NCBI GenBank assembly: GCA_965221445.1
Contig: CBDCSF010000013.1
Coordinates: forward strand, 1,674,001 to 1,738,000
Source: MPNP01 sp965221445
GTDB lineage: Bacteria > Pseudomonadota > Alphaproteobacteria > Rhodobacterales > Rhodobacteraceae
Direction of reading: 5' to 3'
Length of the DNA stretch: 64,000 nucleotides
Under the pieces are notes generated by a model, which saw nothing but the letters and a program-made list of their open reading frames with translations, did not search any database and was not told the DNA's origin. How positions within the stretch are numbered: the stretch's first letter is position 1; each line of letters opens with the position of its first letter. The position numbers were made by a program, and so were the translations under genes. Positions 18,605-27,687 of this stretch are shown one piece after another.

Positions 18605-19005
18605 ATGATCATGTACCCTCATCTTGCCAAAATTCGCCTGAATTTCAGGGCTCGGTTTTAGGACCACTAATTGTCCTGATGGTATGGGCAACGTCCGCCA
18701 GTGCGCAGGTCAATCTGCTGCTTAATCGTGATTATGTCAGCAAAGTCAGTGAAACGCAGCTGATGCGTGTTATCGACAAGGGAGCCGGTCTCAATCAGGT
18801 CAGTCCCAGATATGCACATACACCCCTGACAGTCATGGCGGATTACCGGTTGCATAAGGATACGAAAGGAACCATGCGACTGATTGAAACCTTGCTAGAA
18901 CATGGGGCTGATCCGGACATAAAGGATAAAACGGGTGCTACCGCACTCACTCTTACAGCCGCTGGCAAACATGCCAATGCGGAAGTACACAATCTTTTAT
19001 TATAA
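18605..19005 (+). pseudogene. Ankyrin-repeat secreted protein, frameshifted in its signal peptide
   Basis: From ATG at 18605 (AAGGA a few nt upstream) the frame encodes a positively charged signal-peptide start, MIMYPHLAKIRLNFRARF, and then stops at TAG 18659. In the next frame the text resumes as GPLIVLMVWATSASAQ, a perfect hydrophobic core and cleavage site. Two ankyrin repeats follow (MRLIETLLEHGADPDIKDKT and TALTLTAAGKHANAEV). One extra T in the TTTT run at 18656-18659 would restore a single protein of about 133 residues. Ankyrin repeats bind proteins and the product would be periplasmic. It may be decaying or phase-variable. A shorter product from ATG 18679 would have a weaker signal peptide. 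Confidence 0.6.
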
Positions 19006-19054
19006 TACCGGTAATAGATTTGCCAGATAAGGAAATCCATATAATTATTCTATT

Positions 19055-19336
19055 ATGAGTGAATTTGGAGAAGAACTGATCAAAGCACTGAATGAAGCAC
19101 TGGCCCATGCCAAGGGCGAGGGTCCAGGGTTGGTTCATGAACCTGTTAATCCACGTGATGTTCGTAAAGCTGAAACCTTGACCTAGGTGCAGATGGCCTG
19201 TCTGATGGGCATGAATCTGCAGGGCTATCGCAAATAGGAACAGGGGAGTCAGCAAATCAGTGGTCAGGCGAAAGCCCTTCTGCAGATTATAGTTAAGGAA
19301 CCGGAAGCAGTCAAACATGTGTTGATTGTATCCTGA
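19055..19336 (+). pseudogene. HigA/NadS-type HTH antitoxin relic with two in-frame stops
   Basis: A 94-codon frame starts with MSEFGEELIKALNEALAHAK and contains an XRE-type helix-turn-helix: DVRKAETLT-stop-VQMACLMGMN, then GYRK-stop-EQGSQQISGQAKALL. The two TAG codons (19184 and 19235) fall where the family has Gln and Trp, so they look like CAG and TGG transitions. The tail IIVKEPEAVKHVL is typical of the family. No toxin gene precedes it. The upstream block GATTTGCCAGATAA also occurs before the coiled-coil gene at 18133, pointing to shared leader sequence. Confidence 0.7.
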
Positions 19337-20170
19337 CAGATTGAATTCAGGACAACAAAACAAAACCTCGTTGTAACTACTCAGGACGTTTGATTTTTGT
19401 GGTACTCACTGAGTAAAGGTGCAACAGCAAACAATCCCCCACTTATTCATTGGCATGAAAAATGCAACAATGCCCAATACAGATACAGACGATCTTTGGC
19501 TCTGGAGGTGCTTATTCAAGTATTTGACTTTAAATGGCTTGTAGGAATTTTGGCAATTTCGTATGTGAGAGGTACAGGGATACCTAGAAGGTCGAATACT
19601 CCTTTTAAAATCAAAAATCGATAACTTTAGGAAAAGTTGCCCCGGGACAGCATAAACAGCGTTTTCCGTTGCCAATTGTTCTAGCGTGCGGTCAAGGCAA
19701 AAAAAGATTCCAAAACACACAGATTTAATCACACGAAATGCCAGGGTAAAATCCCAAGGATGAACCGTTATCGTTCGTTCTTGGTCCATTTGGAATAATC
19801 CAACCAGGGGCTTATTTTATTTTCAGTAACTGCTGAGGGTTGGGGCCGCAGGACCCCCACATATCTGACCGATCCATCTAACTCTCCAGTTGAAGGACAA
19901 AATGGTCATTTTCTAGATGTTGAAGAACTAGACAAGAAAGCGAGAAAAAGGCTTAACTAAAACGTTAAGAGCGTAGTAAATAAACTTTTTCGTTAGAAAT
20001 TACGGGAAGACAAAGATATACCTACTTTGGTGGAACCCTGAGCATGATAGTATGTGAATCAACAATGAAGCGCACCTGAATTTTACTTGGGAATTTTACT
20101 TCTTAGGTAAATTCAGTGGGCAAAAACATAAAATTTCTGGAAAAACAGAAAAAGTATAACCAAGCCCTAA
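19337..20170. other. Long stretch without a convincing gene
   Basis: About 830 bp between the antitoxin relic and the metallo-beta-lactamase-like gene. The longest open frames (19397-19624 plus, 19406-19789 minus) lack ribosome-binding sites, have unusual composition and match no family I know. I see no RNA gene or repeat here. Confidence 0.4.
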
Positions 20171-20851
20171 TCAGACATAATCAAACACCAGCACACGTGT
20201 TTCTTTCGGTAAATCGTCTCTTTTAAGGATGGTTGAACTGCTAAAGATAAAATCAACAATATCTTCTGAAAAGTATTTCAGAAACTCCGAAATAAAATAC
20301 ATGTTCTTGGGTTTGTAACACAATGTCCTAAAATGCATGGGGATCACCAGTCTGGGTTTTGCAATCCCGACTATTCGCACCAGCTCTTCAAGTGATATGA
20401 CTGGAAAACCTCCCGCATGACTCAACATGACATCAATTCCTTTGAAAAAATCCAATTGCTCATCCGAAAAATCATTTCCCATATCTCCCATGTGCCCTAT
20501 AGAAATGTTATCAATTGTAAATTTGTACATGGCATTTTGATCAGGATGCCCACTAGGATGTAGGCTATGTTCCATGGCTTCAATTACATCGAATGTGATA
20601 CCATGAGATTCGGTTGCCCCGCCATTTAGTGTAACCTCCAGCGCATCAATTACTTCCGCATTTTTCTTTTTTGGGACGAGATGATCATTGTCATGAAAAT
20701 CGTCGTTACTGCTTGACTTGATAACAATATCTGCCTGCGAACCGAATGGTTTGAAACCAGCTTTTTCTGGATCATATGGGTCGGTATAAATTACCGTACC
20801 ATCACTGCCTACAATCTCGAAACAAGCTTGACCATACCAGGTTATTTTCAT
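20171..20851 (-). CDS. UlaG-like metallo-beta-lactamase-fold protein with degenerate metal motif
   Basis: About 226 residues. The start ATG at 20851 (MKITWYGQACFEI) is chosen because AAGGAGG lies at the right distance on the complement (20857-20863). The opening strand, TDPYDPEKAG, GHMGDMG (about residue 135), SHAGG and VIPMHFRT match the COG2220/UlaG branch. The first motif, usually HxHxDH, reads SSSNDDFHDNDH, so the first two metal-binding His are absent. It may bind one metal or be non-catalytic. It stands alone with a 340-bp upstream gap. Substrate unknown. Confidence 0.7.
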   Translation of the reverse strand: MKITWYGQACFEIVGSDGTVIYTDPYDPEKAGFKPFGSQADIVIKSSSNDDFHDNDHLVPKKKNAEVIDALEVTLNGGATESHGITFDVIEAMEHSLHPSGHPDQNAMYKFTIDNISIGHMGDMGNDFSDEQLDFFKGIDVMLSHAGGFPVISLEELVRIVGIAKPRLVIPMHFRTLCYKPKNMYFISEFLKYFSEDIVDFIFSSSTILKRDDLPKETRVLVFDYV

Positions 20852-21194
20852 TCTTTCCTCCTTTTCATATAGAACCATATTGGTTCGAATCTGCTTCCTT
20901 TAAACTGTTCATACATCAAACGAGATAATTCCGGTTAATTTAGCCATATTTAAAGACAGCTTTCCTTGATGAACTTCATAGCTTAAACTCAACAGTACAA
21001 AAAAAAGTTGAACATAATTTTCAAAAATACCGCTGGACAAACGGATATTGCGATGCTAAACACAGGCGCTAATCAAGCAGCCTGAAAAAATAAACAATAA
21101 TTCGGGTGTAGAAAAAAAGAATTTCGGGCAACCGAATGAAGGCAGAAATCTAACCCTAGGGTTAAGTAAGTACAGACAAAAGGAAACATGGCTC
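20852..21194. other. Intergenic region between divergent genes
   Basis: About 340 bp between the metallo-beta-lactamase-like gene (minus) and the methyltransferase gene (plus). AT-rich, presumably holding both promoters. GGTTCGAATC at 20882 resembles a tRNA T-loop, but no flanking stem pairs. Nothing else is recognised. Confidence 0.4.
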
Positions 21195-21968
21195 ATGGTT
21201 GCAGTCGTCGTGGATACTCCAGTAATACCTCAATTACATCCTGAAAAACTCAAAGATAAACTATCTACAAAATCGGTATTTTCTACTGTTAGGGAAATCT
21301 CCTTGCCAGAGGTACAGATTCCCAGATCCATCAGCATCAATGCCCGGATAAAATCTGATGGTCTGGCCTTGCTGAGGAAACTCCCCTCCAACAGTTTCCC
21401 AGTTGCTTTCTTTGATCCACAATATCGGGGGGTACTGGATCGGTTAAAGTATGGTAACGAGGGTAAATCCAAAACGAAAGGAAGAAGTCAGCTCAATCAG
21501 ATGTCCGAAGAGGTGATAATATCCTTCATTGAAGAAATAGACCGAATCCTGGTACCAAGCGGCCATATGTTTCTATGGCTGGATAAATTTCATTTTTGTT
21601 CCGGTTTTCAGGACTGGGTCAAGGATTCCTCCCTTGATGTTGTTGATTTTCTAACCTGGAACAAGGGAAGGATTGGCTTGGGATACAGAACAAGAAGGAT
21701 GAGTGAGTACCTCATTATCGCACAAAAATATCCAAATAGGGCCAAAGGAATCTGGAAACTCAGAAATATCCCGGATGTCTGGGAAGAAAAGGTTCCCAGA
21801 AAGGGTGTTCATATCCACAAAAAACCAGTCAAGTTGCAGGAAACACTGATACGGGCAGTATCCAATCCAGGAGACTTTATTGTGGACCCAGCAGCTGGTA
21901 GTTTCTCCGTACTGGATGCATGCCAAGAATCGGGCAGAAATTTTATCGGTTGTGATATTGAAGGTTGA
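21195..21968 (+). CDS. Orphan beta-class DNA methyltransferase (N4/N6 amino-methyltransferase)
   Basis: A 257-residue protein with the catalytic motif IV as DPQY (FFDPQYRGVLDRLKY, about residues 74-88), followed later by the SAM-binding motif I as DPAAGSFSVLDAC (about 233-245). This order (IV before I) defines beta-class methyltransferases such as CcrM relatives. VHIHKKPVKLQETLIRAVSN matches the motif X region before motif I. It would methylate an amino group of adenine or cytosine in DNA. No restriction endonuclease lies beside it. ATG at 21195 is used with AAGGAAA upstream. The usual DPPY is altered to DPQY. Confidence 0.8.
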   Translation: MVAVVVDTPVIPQLHPEKLKDKLSTKSVFSTVREISLPEVQIPRSISINARIKSDGLALLRKLPSNSFPVAFFDPQYRGVLDRLKYGNEGKSKTKGRSQLNQMSEEVIISFIEEIDRILVPSGHMFLWLDKFHFCSGFQDWVKDSSLDVVDFLTWNKGRIGLGYRTRRMSEYLIIAQKYPNRAKGIWKLRNIPDVWEEKVPRKGVHIHKKPVKLQETLIRAVSNPGDFIVDPAAGSFSVLDACQESGRNFIGCDIEG

Positions 21969-22034
21969 TGGGGTGCAATCCCATCTATTGTAGCCTATGA
22001 TTTTTCAAGCAATCTGATTGTACAGGCAAGAATT

Positions 22035-23705
22035 ATGAGCTCAAAAGGTCTCACCGGGAGTAATTCCCCTCATGGAGGAATTATTCTGGTCAACCAACTC
22101 ATTCGTGAGGGTGTAACACGTGTATTTTCCGTTCCTGGTGAAAGTTTTCTTAATGTCCTTGATGGGCTGTATAATTCTTCAATCCAGAATATCGTTTGTC
22201 GTAATGAGGGTGGGGCAAGCTTTATGGCAGAAGCTCATGGCAAATTAACCGGCAAACCCGGTGTAGCTTTTGTTACCAGGGGGCCTGGTGCTTCCAACGC
22301 ATCGGGGGGAATTCATACAGCCAAACAGGACTCTACCCCAATGGTGCTATTTATTGGACAGGTTAAGTCCAATCATCGGGGCAGGGAAGCCTTTCAGGAA
22401 ATAGATTACTCCGAATTTTTTGGTAATCAGTGCAAATGGGTCCATGAACTTCAGTCAGCTGATGAAATCCCCAGTGTAGTAGCGAAAGCGTTTAATATAG
22501 CCAAATCAGGTAGACCAGGCCCAGTGGCAATCTCGCTGCCTGAAGATATTCTTGATCAACAATCCAGTGTAGAAACCCAGGACCTAATAGAGCCAACCTT
22601 TATCCCTCCTGATCGAACTCAGGTAGAAAAACTAGTTGCATGCATGGAAACTGCCACTTGCCCTTTGATTGTAGCTGGCGGTTCGGTTTGGTCCCAAAGG
22701 TGCAATAACTTACTTGAAGAATTTTCCTATAAGACCGGTATCCCCGTTGCAACTACCTTTCGGAGGCAAGATAGAATAAATAACCAGCACCCGAATTATG
22801 CTGGAGACCTGACCGTTGGAATGAATCCTAAACTAGCTGGAATAGTAGATGAATGTGATCTGTTATTGCTATTGGGAACAAGATTTGGAGATATCCCCTC
22901 AAAGGGATATACCATCCCATCAAAAAACAACGGGGATAGGACAATAATTCATATCTTTCCCTCACGTGAAGAACTTGGAAAAAACATTCCTGCAAATCTG
23001 GCTATATGTTGTAAACCCGAAGATATCCTTTCCGAAATATCATCAATATCTTTCCAAATGAAAAGCGATTTAACTGAATGGACAGAAAAAAGCCGATTAT
23101 CCTATCAGGAATGGATCAAGGTAAGGGAGGTCCCAGGGAAGGTGAAATTCCCCAAAATCATCTCTTGGCTTTCAGAGATTTTGTCGGAAGAAACAATCAT
23201 GACCAACGGAGCAGGAAATTACGCAGCCTTTATGCACAGATATTTCCAGCCCAAGAAGTATGGGACACAGATCGGCTCAACCTCTGGAAGTATGGGATAC
23301 GGTTTGCCAGCGGCCATTGCAGCCAAGCTTGAATTTCCAGATCGTACGGTCGTGTGCCTGGCTGGGGATGGATGCTTGCAGATGACCATAAATGAAATGT
23401 CAACAGTTTCGCAATATGGTATAAAAGTGATAGTTTTGGTTGCCAATAATGGTGTTTTTGGAACAATAAGAATGCATCAGGAGAGATCTTTCCCCTATCG
23501 GGTTTCGGGTACCAACCTATTTAATCCTGATTACCATTTACTTGCCCAGGCCTACGGTTGGCACGCAGAACAGGTGGCCGAAACTTCCCAGTTTCCAGAA
23601 GCATTCCAACGATCACTGAACTCCGATAAGCCTTCACTTATCGAATTGAAACTTGATCCAGAAGCTATTTCGCCAAGTGAAACCATTTCGAGCCTACGAC
23701 AGTGA
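22035..23705 (+). CDS. Thiamine-diphosphate-dependent enzyme, acetolactate synthase large-subunit-like
   Basis: A 556-residue ThDP enzyme with the three-domain layout of the IlvB family. The N-terminal domain keeps the catalytic Glu in CRNEGGASFMAEAHGKLTGK (about residues 58-78). The ThDP motif is GDGCLQMTINEMS...ANNGVFG (about 437-465). Acetolactate synthase condenses two pyruvates in branched-chain amino-acid synthesis. However, no small subunit (ilvH) follows and the protein diverges from canonical IlvB. It may therefore be a glyoxylate carboligase-like or other decarboxylase of the same family. It overlaps by a few bases with the frame of the next gene. The exact substrate is not evident. 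Confidence 0.75.
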   Translation: MSSKGLTGSNSPHGGIILVNQLIREGVTRVFSVPGESFLNVLDGLYNSSIQNIVCRNEGGASFMAEAHGKLTGKPGVAFVTRGPGASNASGGIHTAKQDSTPMVLFIGQVKSNHRGREAFQEIDYSEFFGNQCKWVHELQSADEIPSVVAKAFNIAKSGRPGPVAISLPEDILDQQSSVETQDLIEPTFIPPDRTQVEKLVACMETATCPLIVAGGSVWSQRCNNLLEEFSYKTGIPVATTFRRQDRINNQHPNYAGDLTVGMNPKLAGIVDECDLLLLLGTRFGDIPSKGYTIPSKNNGDRTIIHIFPSREELGKNIPANLAICCKPEDILSEISSISFQMKSDLTEWTEKSRLSYQEWIKVREVPGKVKFPKIISWLSEILSEETIMTNGAGNYAAFMHRYFQPKKYGTQIGSTSGSMGYGLPAAIAAKLEFPDRTVVCLAGDGCLQMTINEMSTVSQYGIKVIVLVANNGVFGTIRMHQERSFPYRVSGTNLFNPDYHLLAQAYGWHAEQVAETSQFPEAFQRSLNSDKPSLIELKLDPEAISPSETISSLRQ

Positions 23706-23779
23706 TATTTATATATGAACCCTTTCCAAAATTTATTTTCCAACGTTTTGGATCTACACTTCTCATGAGGGACATTAGA

Positions 23780-24982
23780 ATGATTACTTTGAGATTATTT
23801 ACCGTTTTTCTAATTATTTCGTTTTTACCACTGAGTGGTAAAGCTTCAATTGTACCTTGTGGTGGTACCTTTGAAGAATTTGTGGTATCGGTAAAACAGG
23901 AAGCATTGAATCGAGGTACTTCCCAAGCCATCATTGATGAATTTTTTTCCACAGTTGAACACGATCCCGATGTCATCAAGCGTGACAGGTCGCAAGGAAT
24001 TTTCAAAAAATCATTCATGGAATTTTCGAAGCTCGTGATGACCGAACACCGAATCGTCAAGGGGAAGGAATTTGAGGAAAAACACGGCTCGATACTTGAT
24101 GCCGTGAGGGAAAGGTATGGTGTCCCAAGAGGGGTATTGCTTGCTTTCCTAGCGCTGGAGACCGACTATGGAGTGGTCCAGGGAAGCCATAATACTTTGA
24201 ATTCCATTGTTACCCTTTCCCACGATTGCCGCCGACCTGAACTCTTTCAACCCCATTTGTTTGCGGCCCTTGAGTTGTATAAGTTGGGCAATTTTGACCC
24301 AGTTAATACCGTTGGTGCCTGGGCTGGAGAAATAGGCATGATCCAAATGCTGCCACAGGATATTCTTCATTATGGGATAGATGCCGATGGTGACGGCAAG
24401 GTAAATTTGAAAGCTTCTGTAGCCGATGCCTTGATGACTGCCGGCAATGTGTTGAAGCAAACAGGTTGGCAACCTAACCAGCCATGGTTGGTAGAAGTCA
24501 TTGTGCCCCAGAATCTTGATTGGCAATTAGCCCAACCGAAACATTTTCAGACATTGGGAGAATGGGAAGAAATGGGCGTTGTACCCAGGGATGGAAACTG
24601 GCCTGATTTGACATACGAAGCCTCTTTACTACTCCCTCACGGTCGGTTAGGACCAGCTTTTTTTGCCTTCCCAAATTACAGTGTGTATTTGGAATGGAAC
24701 AAGTCATTTGTTTATTCCACGACCTCTGCATTCTTTGCAACTCTTCTTTCTGGAAACCCAATCTACCTTGATGGAAACCCACCTGCACCTCTTCCTGATG
24801 AGGATGTGAATAGATTGCAAACACTTTTGGCCAAACGTGGCCATGATGTCGGAAAGGTTGATGGAATTGTTGGTGCCAGAACTCGGGCAGCTGTCAGGCA
24901 GGAGCAGTTAAACTTCGGATTACCGGCAGATGCATGGCCTACCAAGGAACTTCTTGCTCTTCTTGAAGCCAATTCGTCCTGA
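23780..24982 (+). CDS. Lytic murein transglycosylase (MltB family) with peptidoglycan-binding domain
   Basis: The frame is open from 23702, but ATG at 23780 has GAGGG nine nt upstream and gives a good signal peptide (MITLRLFTVFLIISFLPLSG). The mature enzyme has the SltB/MltB catalytic fold: LLAFLALETDYGVVQGSHNT with the catalytic Glu, WAGEIGMIQMLPQDILHYGI and a DADGDGKVNL loop. A C-terminal PG_binding_1 domain (LQTLLAKRGHDVGKVDGIVG) follows. It cleaves glycan strands to form 1,6-anhydro-muramyl ends in the periplasm. It is convergent with the pilV-like gene, 8 bp apart. It is an ordinary housekeeping type, not the PilT/VirB1-type transglycosylase expected in a pilus operon. Confidence 0.88.
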   Translation: MITLRLFTVFLIISFLPLSGKASIVPCGGTFEEFVVSVKQEALNRGTSQAIIDEFFSTVEHDPDVIKRDRSQGIFKKSFMEFSKLVMTEHRIVKGKEFEEKHGSILDAVRERYGVPRGVLLAFLALETDYGVVQGSHNTLNSIVTLSHDCRRPELFQPHLFAALELYKLGNFDPVNTVGAWAGEIGMIQMLPQDILHYGIDADGDGKVNLKASVADALMTAGNVLKQTGWQPNQPWLVEVIVPQNLDWQLAQPKHFQTLGEWEEMGVVPRDGNWPDLTYEASLLLPHGRLGPAFFAFPNYSVYLEWNKSFVYSTTSAFFATLLSGNPIYLDGNPPAPLPDEDVNRLQTLLAKRGHDVGKVDGIVGARTRAAVRQEQLNFGLPADAWPTKELLALLEANSS

Positions 24983-24990
24983 TAATTGGT

Positions 24991-26535
24991 TCAACTGCAT
25001 TTGGTCAAAACCTGCACATAATCCGAGCTGGAATTCAGGTCAATTACATCTGATTTACCATCATTATCTCCATCGTGAGAGATAATTGCCTTCAGACCTA
25101 CCTCCCAGGAATTTGTTTGATCTGAAGCCACTCCCCTGATTCCGACAATCGAATGTCCGGAACTTATGGCGAATGCGGCAGGAGTTACAAATATCTGAGG
25201 GTTGCTGTCAGGATCATTACAGGTTGGCTTTGTTATTGAAGTATCGCCGTCCATTTTGATTAAACTGGTAAAGAATACTCCCTTGGTTAGATCCTGGTTA
25301 TTGAGTGCTCCCGCTATAAACCTTTGACTCCGGGTTTTTCCAGCAACCGACAGTTCATTACCTATCATCAAATTATTTGCTACCTGTAGATTGTTGGTGA
25401 GGACCACCTCGGGACAATCAAGAGTTAATTCATCTGTGGTTGTATTCTGTGTAGTAGATTGACAACCAATTCCATGGAGGTTCTTGATGACGGAAAAAGT
25501 ATCGGGTATATTATCTCCATCAGCATCCACTGGGGGGCCCATCTCAAGTCGATATAAATTTGTTATTGCGCCAAAAGTGTCGTCCCTGCCATCGCTATCC
25601 TTATCGAAACTATTAAAAACTACCTCGGTATAAATTTCGTTACTGGTTTTGCACTCAGCCAGTACAGACCCAAGGGTGTAAAAACACCTGTCCAAATAGG
25701 TATTCAATTCCATGTTCCCGGTTCCAGCATTGTCGAAATAACCAAAAACTCCATTTCGGGATAAAGCAATCAGCGATACAAACTGCTTTTCCTGTGGGTA
25801 AGCTGTTAAATCCCTATAAGGACTTATATCCAATTCCCAGACTCCAAATGGTCCCCTGGCCATGTTATCTCCCTGGATATATCCGACTGAAAAAAGTTCT
25901 GAATCGACGACTGCAGGACTCCCGATTTGAGGTTTTATGGGCTGACCTTCGGAAGTAACAAGGATTGCTTCAAGTTCATATTCCCCATTTGCCATGTTAC
26001 CATCCAAAAGATGATTCTCGACACTTCCATCATTGTCCGAGTCCACATCCGCCAAACTGAGTGTTGCTTGTGGGGAAGCCGTATCGGTGCTGTTTACTCC
26101 CCTTAGAAGTAAGGTGTATTTATTTCCATTCGAATTCCTGAACGTCCCATCATTCAATACTGAGGAAGGCAGAAAGCCAGCCGTCTGTATCCGGTTCATT
26201 TCTATTGGCATGAGCAAGGAATCGCTTGAAGAAGAAACCAAATCATCTCTCAACTTGTCATATTCAAAACCAACATATTTTTGTACAACCTTGGTAATAA
26301 AGGCTGTTTCCTTACCAAGGGATATTGATTTCCTCCTATCGTCATTGGAGGAAATGATAACATTCACAAGACTGATAAACATTCCAAAGAGAGCAAGCGC
26401 AAGAGAGGCTTCAAACAAGGTCAATCCTCTTTCAATTGAAAGCGAATCTGATATTTGTCTTTGTGAAATACCTTTTCTGATATCAAGCTGACTAAGTTGT
26501 AAGAAATTCGATATACTTTCAGTAAGAAACAGCAT
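24991..26535 (-). CDS. PilV-like minor pilin / pilus tip adhesin
   Basis: A 514-residue prepilin-like protein. After a long leader (about 37 residues) comes the class III/IVb signal RG-LTLFEASLALALFGM with the conserved Glu at position +5, then a hydrophobic helix. The large C-terminal part resembles PilV of IncI plasmids, the tip adhesin that recognises recipient cells. Four Asp-rich loops of the DxDxDG type (near residues 163, 312, 337 and 491) suggest calcium binding. Cysteines near 282, 293, 353 and 370 may form disulphides. No shufflon-type inverted repeats or recombinase gene are seen at its 3-prime end. It overlaps the peptidase gene by 17 nt. Confidence 0.75.
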   Translation of the reverse strand: MLFLTESISNFLQLSQLDIRKGISQRQISDSLSIERGLTLFEASLALALFGMFISLVNVIISSNDDRRKSISLGKETAFITKVVQKYVGFEYDKLRDDLVSSSSDSLLMPIEMNRIQTAGFLPSSVLNDGTFRNSNGNKYTLLLRGVNSTDTASPQATLSLADVDSDNDGSVENHLLDGNMANGEYELEAILVTSEGQPIKPQIGSPAVVDSELFSVGYIQGDNMARGPFGVWELDISPYRDLTAYPQEKQFVSLIALSRNGVFGYFDNAGTGNMELNTYLDRCFYTLGSVLAECKTSNEIYTEVVFNSFDKDSDGRDDTFGAITNLYRLEMGPPVDADGDNIPDTFSVIKNLHGIGCQSTTQNTTTDELTLDCPEVVLTNNLQVANNLMIGNELSVAGKTRSQRFIAGALNNQDLTKGVFFTSLIKMDGDTSITKPTCNDPDSNPQIFVTPAAFAISSGHSIVGIRGVASDQTNSWEVGLKAIISHDGDNDGKSDVIDLNSSSDYVQVLTKCS

Positions 26536-27208
26536 GAAAAGCCTCCCACAACATAAAGCAGATCATCAATGGGAATACTACCGCCAGAAAGGGAATACTT
26601 CCTGGCTTCTGTACCTTTGAGTTTCTCCGTTCCCACGAAGAGTAGGGCCAGAACCTGATACAGGTTAAAAGCCCGGCCAAAAGACCGTAAAATATCAGTG
26701 CTCGGCTCGTGCCACCAAAGAGAACTATAGGTGCAGAAGCGGCAAAAATATCCATTGGAGGAAAAAAATTCAGATGAAGCTTGGCCTGAACCAACCATAG
26801 GCAGTGAGTTAACCCCAACAACCCCAGCCCCAATGAAGCGAGCAGTAAGGTCTCACCTTCTGTTGGTTGTTGACAACTCCAACCTACAATACCCAGACAA
26901 ATTGAGGTTGGAATTTGTAATTCCATTGGGGCCCAGTATGTTTGATAATCAACAAAAGCTCCAACAGTCAACAGTCCAAAAAACAGGATTAGTATGAATT
27001 CCATAATTCCTGGTTGGTGAAAATTTCCCAGATACAACACACCAAATAACCCTCCCAGTAAACATCCCACAAGGGAGAATCCAAAGAGAACCGGAAGTTG
27101 TTTAATCTCGATTCCTTCGAGTCTTCTTATTCCTATATCTGCCATTCTTGAGATTAAAAGAGCGAACGGGATGATTGTAATTCCAAGCCAAAATAAATAA
27201 CCGATCAA
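26519..27208 (-). CDS. PilU-like prepilin peptidase (A24 aspartic protease)
   Basis: A 229-residue membrane protein with about six helices. The two expected catalytic Asp are in VDYQTYWAPMELQIPTS (about residue 70) and FPPMDIFAAS (about 134). The N-terminal methylase domain with CxxC motifs is absent, as in R64 PilU. It would cleave prepilins such as the PilV-like protein encoded next. The start TTG (27206-27208) overlaps the TGA of the preceding gene, indicating coupling. The G-x-GD motif of the family is changed to PPMD, so the second Asp assignment is tentative. Confidence 0.7.
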   Translation of the reverse strand: MIGYLFWLGITIIPFALLISRMADIGIRRLEGIEIKQLPVLFGFSLVGCLLGGLFGVLYLGNFHQPGIMEFILILFFGLLTVGAFVDYQTYWAPMELQIPTSICLGIVGWSCQQPTEGETLLLASLGLGLLGLTHCLWLVQAKLHLNFFPPMDIFAASAPIVLFGGTSRALIFYGLLAGLLTCIRFWPYSSWERRNSKVQKPGSIPFLAVVFPLMICFMLWEAFHAVSY

Positions 27209-27684
27209 AGTTGGTCTCCAACGATTAAAACTCCCTCACTGAGGGGTTGGACCGGCTTGGGAACAACCTTATTGCCAATTAAGGCCAAATCTGCATCCAT
27301 GTTGGAGTAATTCCCCCAAAAGAAGCCTGACCTCTCGGTGCTCTTTGTAAATTCAGGGAAGCGGGAAATTATACTTACCAGGGTAGCAACGGATTCAAAT
27401 TCATTGAACCAAGTCAACACAAACCTGCCTTCATTTCCGTTGACAATTTCTGAATTCCAATCCAGTTGGGATTGTAAATTGATGGCATTACTCGGGATAA
27501 TTCCAACGTAATTCTGGTTTTCCTTTCCAAAAGAAAATGCTTCTGCCTGAATGGTAACCAAACCCCTGATTAGGATCTCAATCCTGTAATTTGAATCCTC
27601 GTGCCTTTCCAAGCTAGGTATAAGCTGAAGGATAAACAGGGTTGACAATGACAGGGGGATCAGCATCCACATGATCAGCGCCAC
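27205..27684 (-). CDS. PilM-like small inner-membrane pilus protein
   Basis: A 159-residue protein starting with GTG at 27684. One N-terminal membrane helix (LIMWMLIPLSLSTLFILQL) is followed by a periplasmic domain ending with VLIVGDQL. This matches the size and build of PilM of IncI-type pili, a required protein of unknown detailed role. It sits between the DotM-like and prepilin-peptidase genes and shares the same transcript. No distinctive motif is present, so the call rests on size, topology and position. Confidence 0.5.
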   Translation of the reverse strand: MALIMWMLIPLSLSTLFILQLIPSLERHEDSNYRIEILIRGLVTIQAEAFSFGKENQNYVGIIPSNAINLQSQLDWNSEIVNGNEGRFVLTWFNEFESVATLVSIISRFPEFTKSTERSGFFWGNYSNMDADLALIGNKVVPKPVQPLSEGVLIVGDQL

Positions 27685-27687
27685 AAA

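Noticed and set aside
19406..19789. A 127-codon minus-strand frame as a gene.
   Set aside because: No ribosome-binding site, unusual composition, and no family resemblance.
20882..20891. GGTTCGAATC resembling a tRNA T-loop.
   Set aside because: The flanking five-base stems do not pair and no anticodon or acceptor arm can be drawn.
23780..24982. The lytic transglycosylase as the pilus-operon PilT/VirB1-type enzyme.
   Set aside because: It is an MltB-family enzyme with a peptidoglycan-binding domain, on the opposite strand and convergent with the pilV-like gene.
24983..25100. A shufflon at the 3-prime end of the pilV-like gene.
   Set aside because: No inverted 19-bp type repeats and no alternative C-terminal segments; the gene ends 8 bp from a convergent housekeeping gene.
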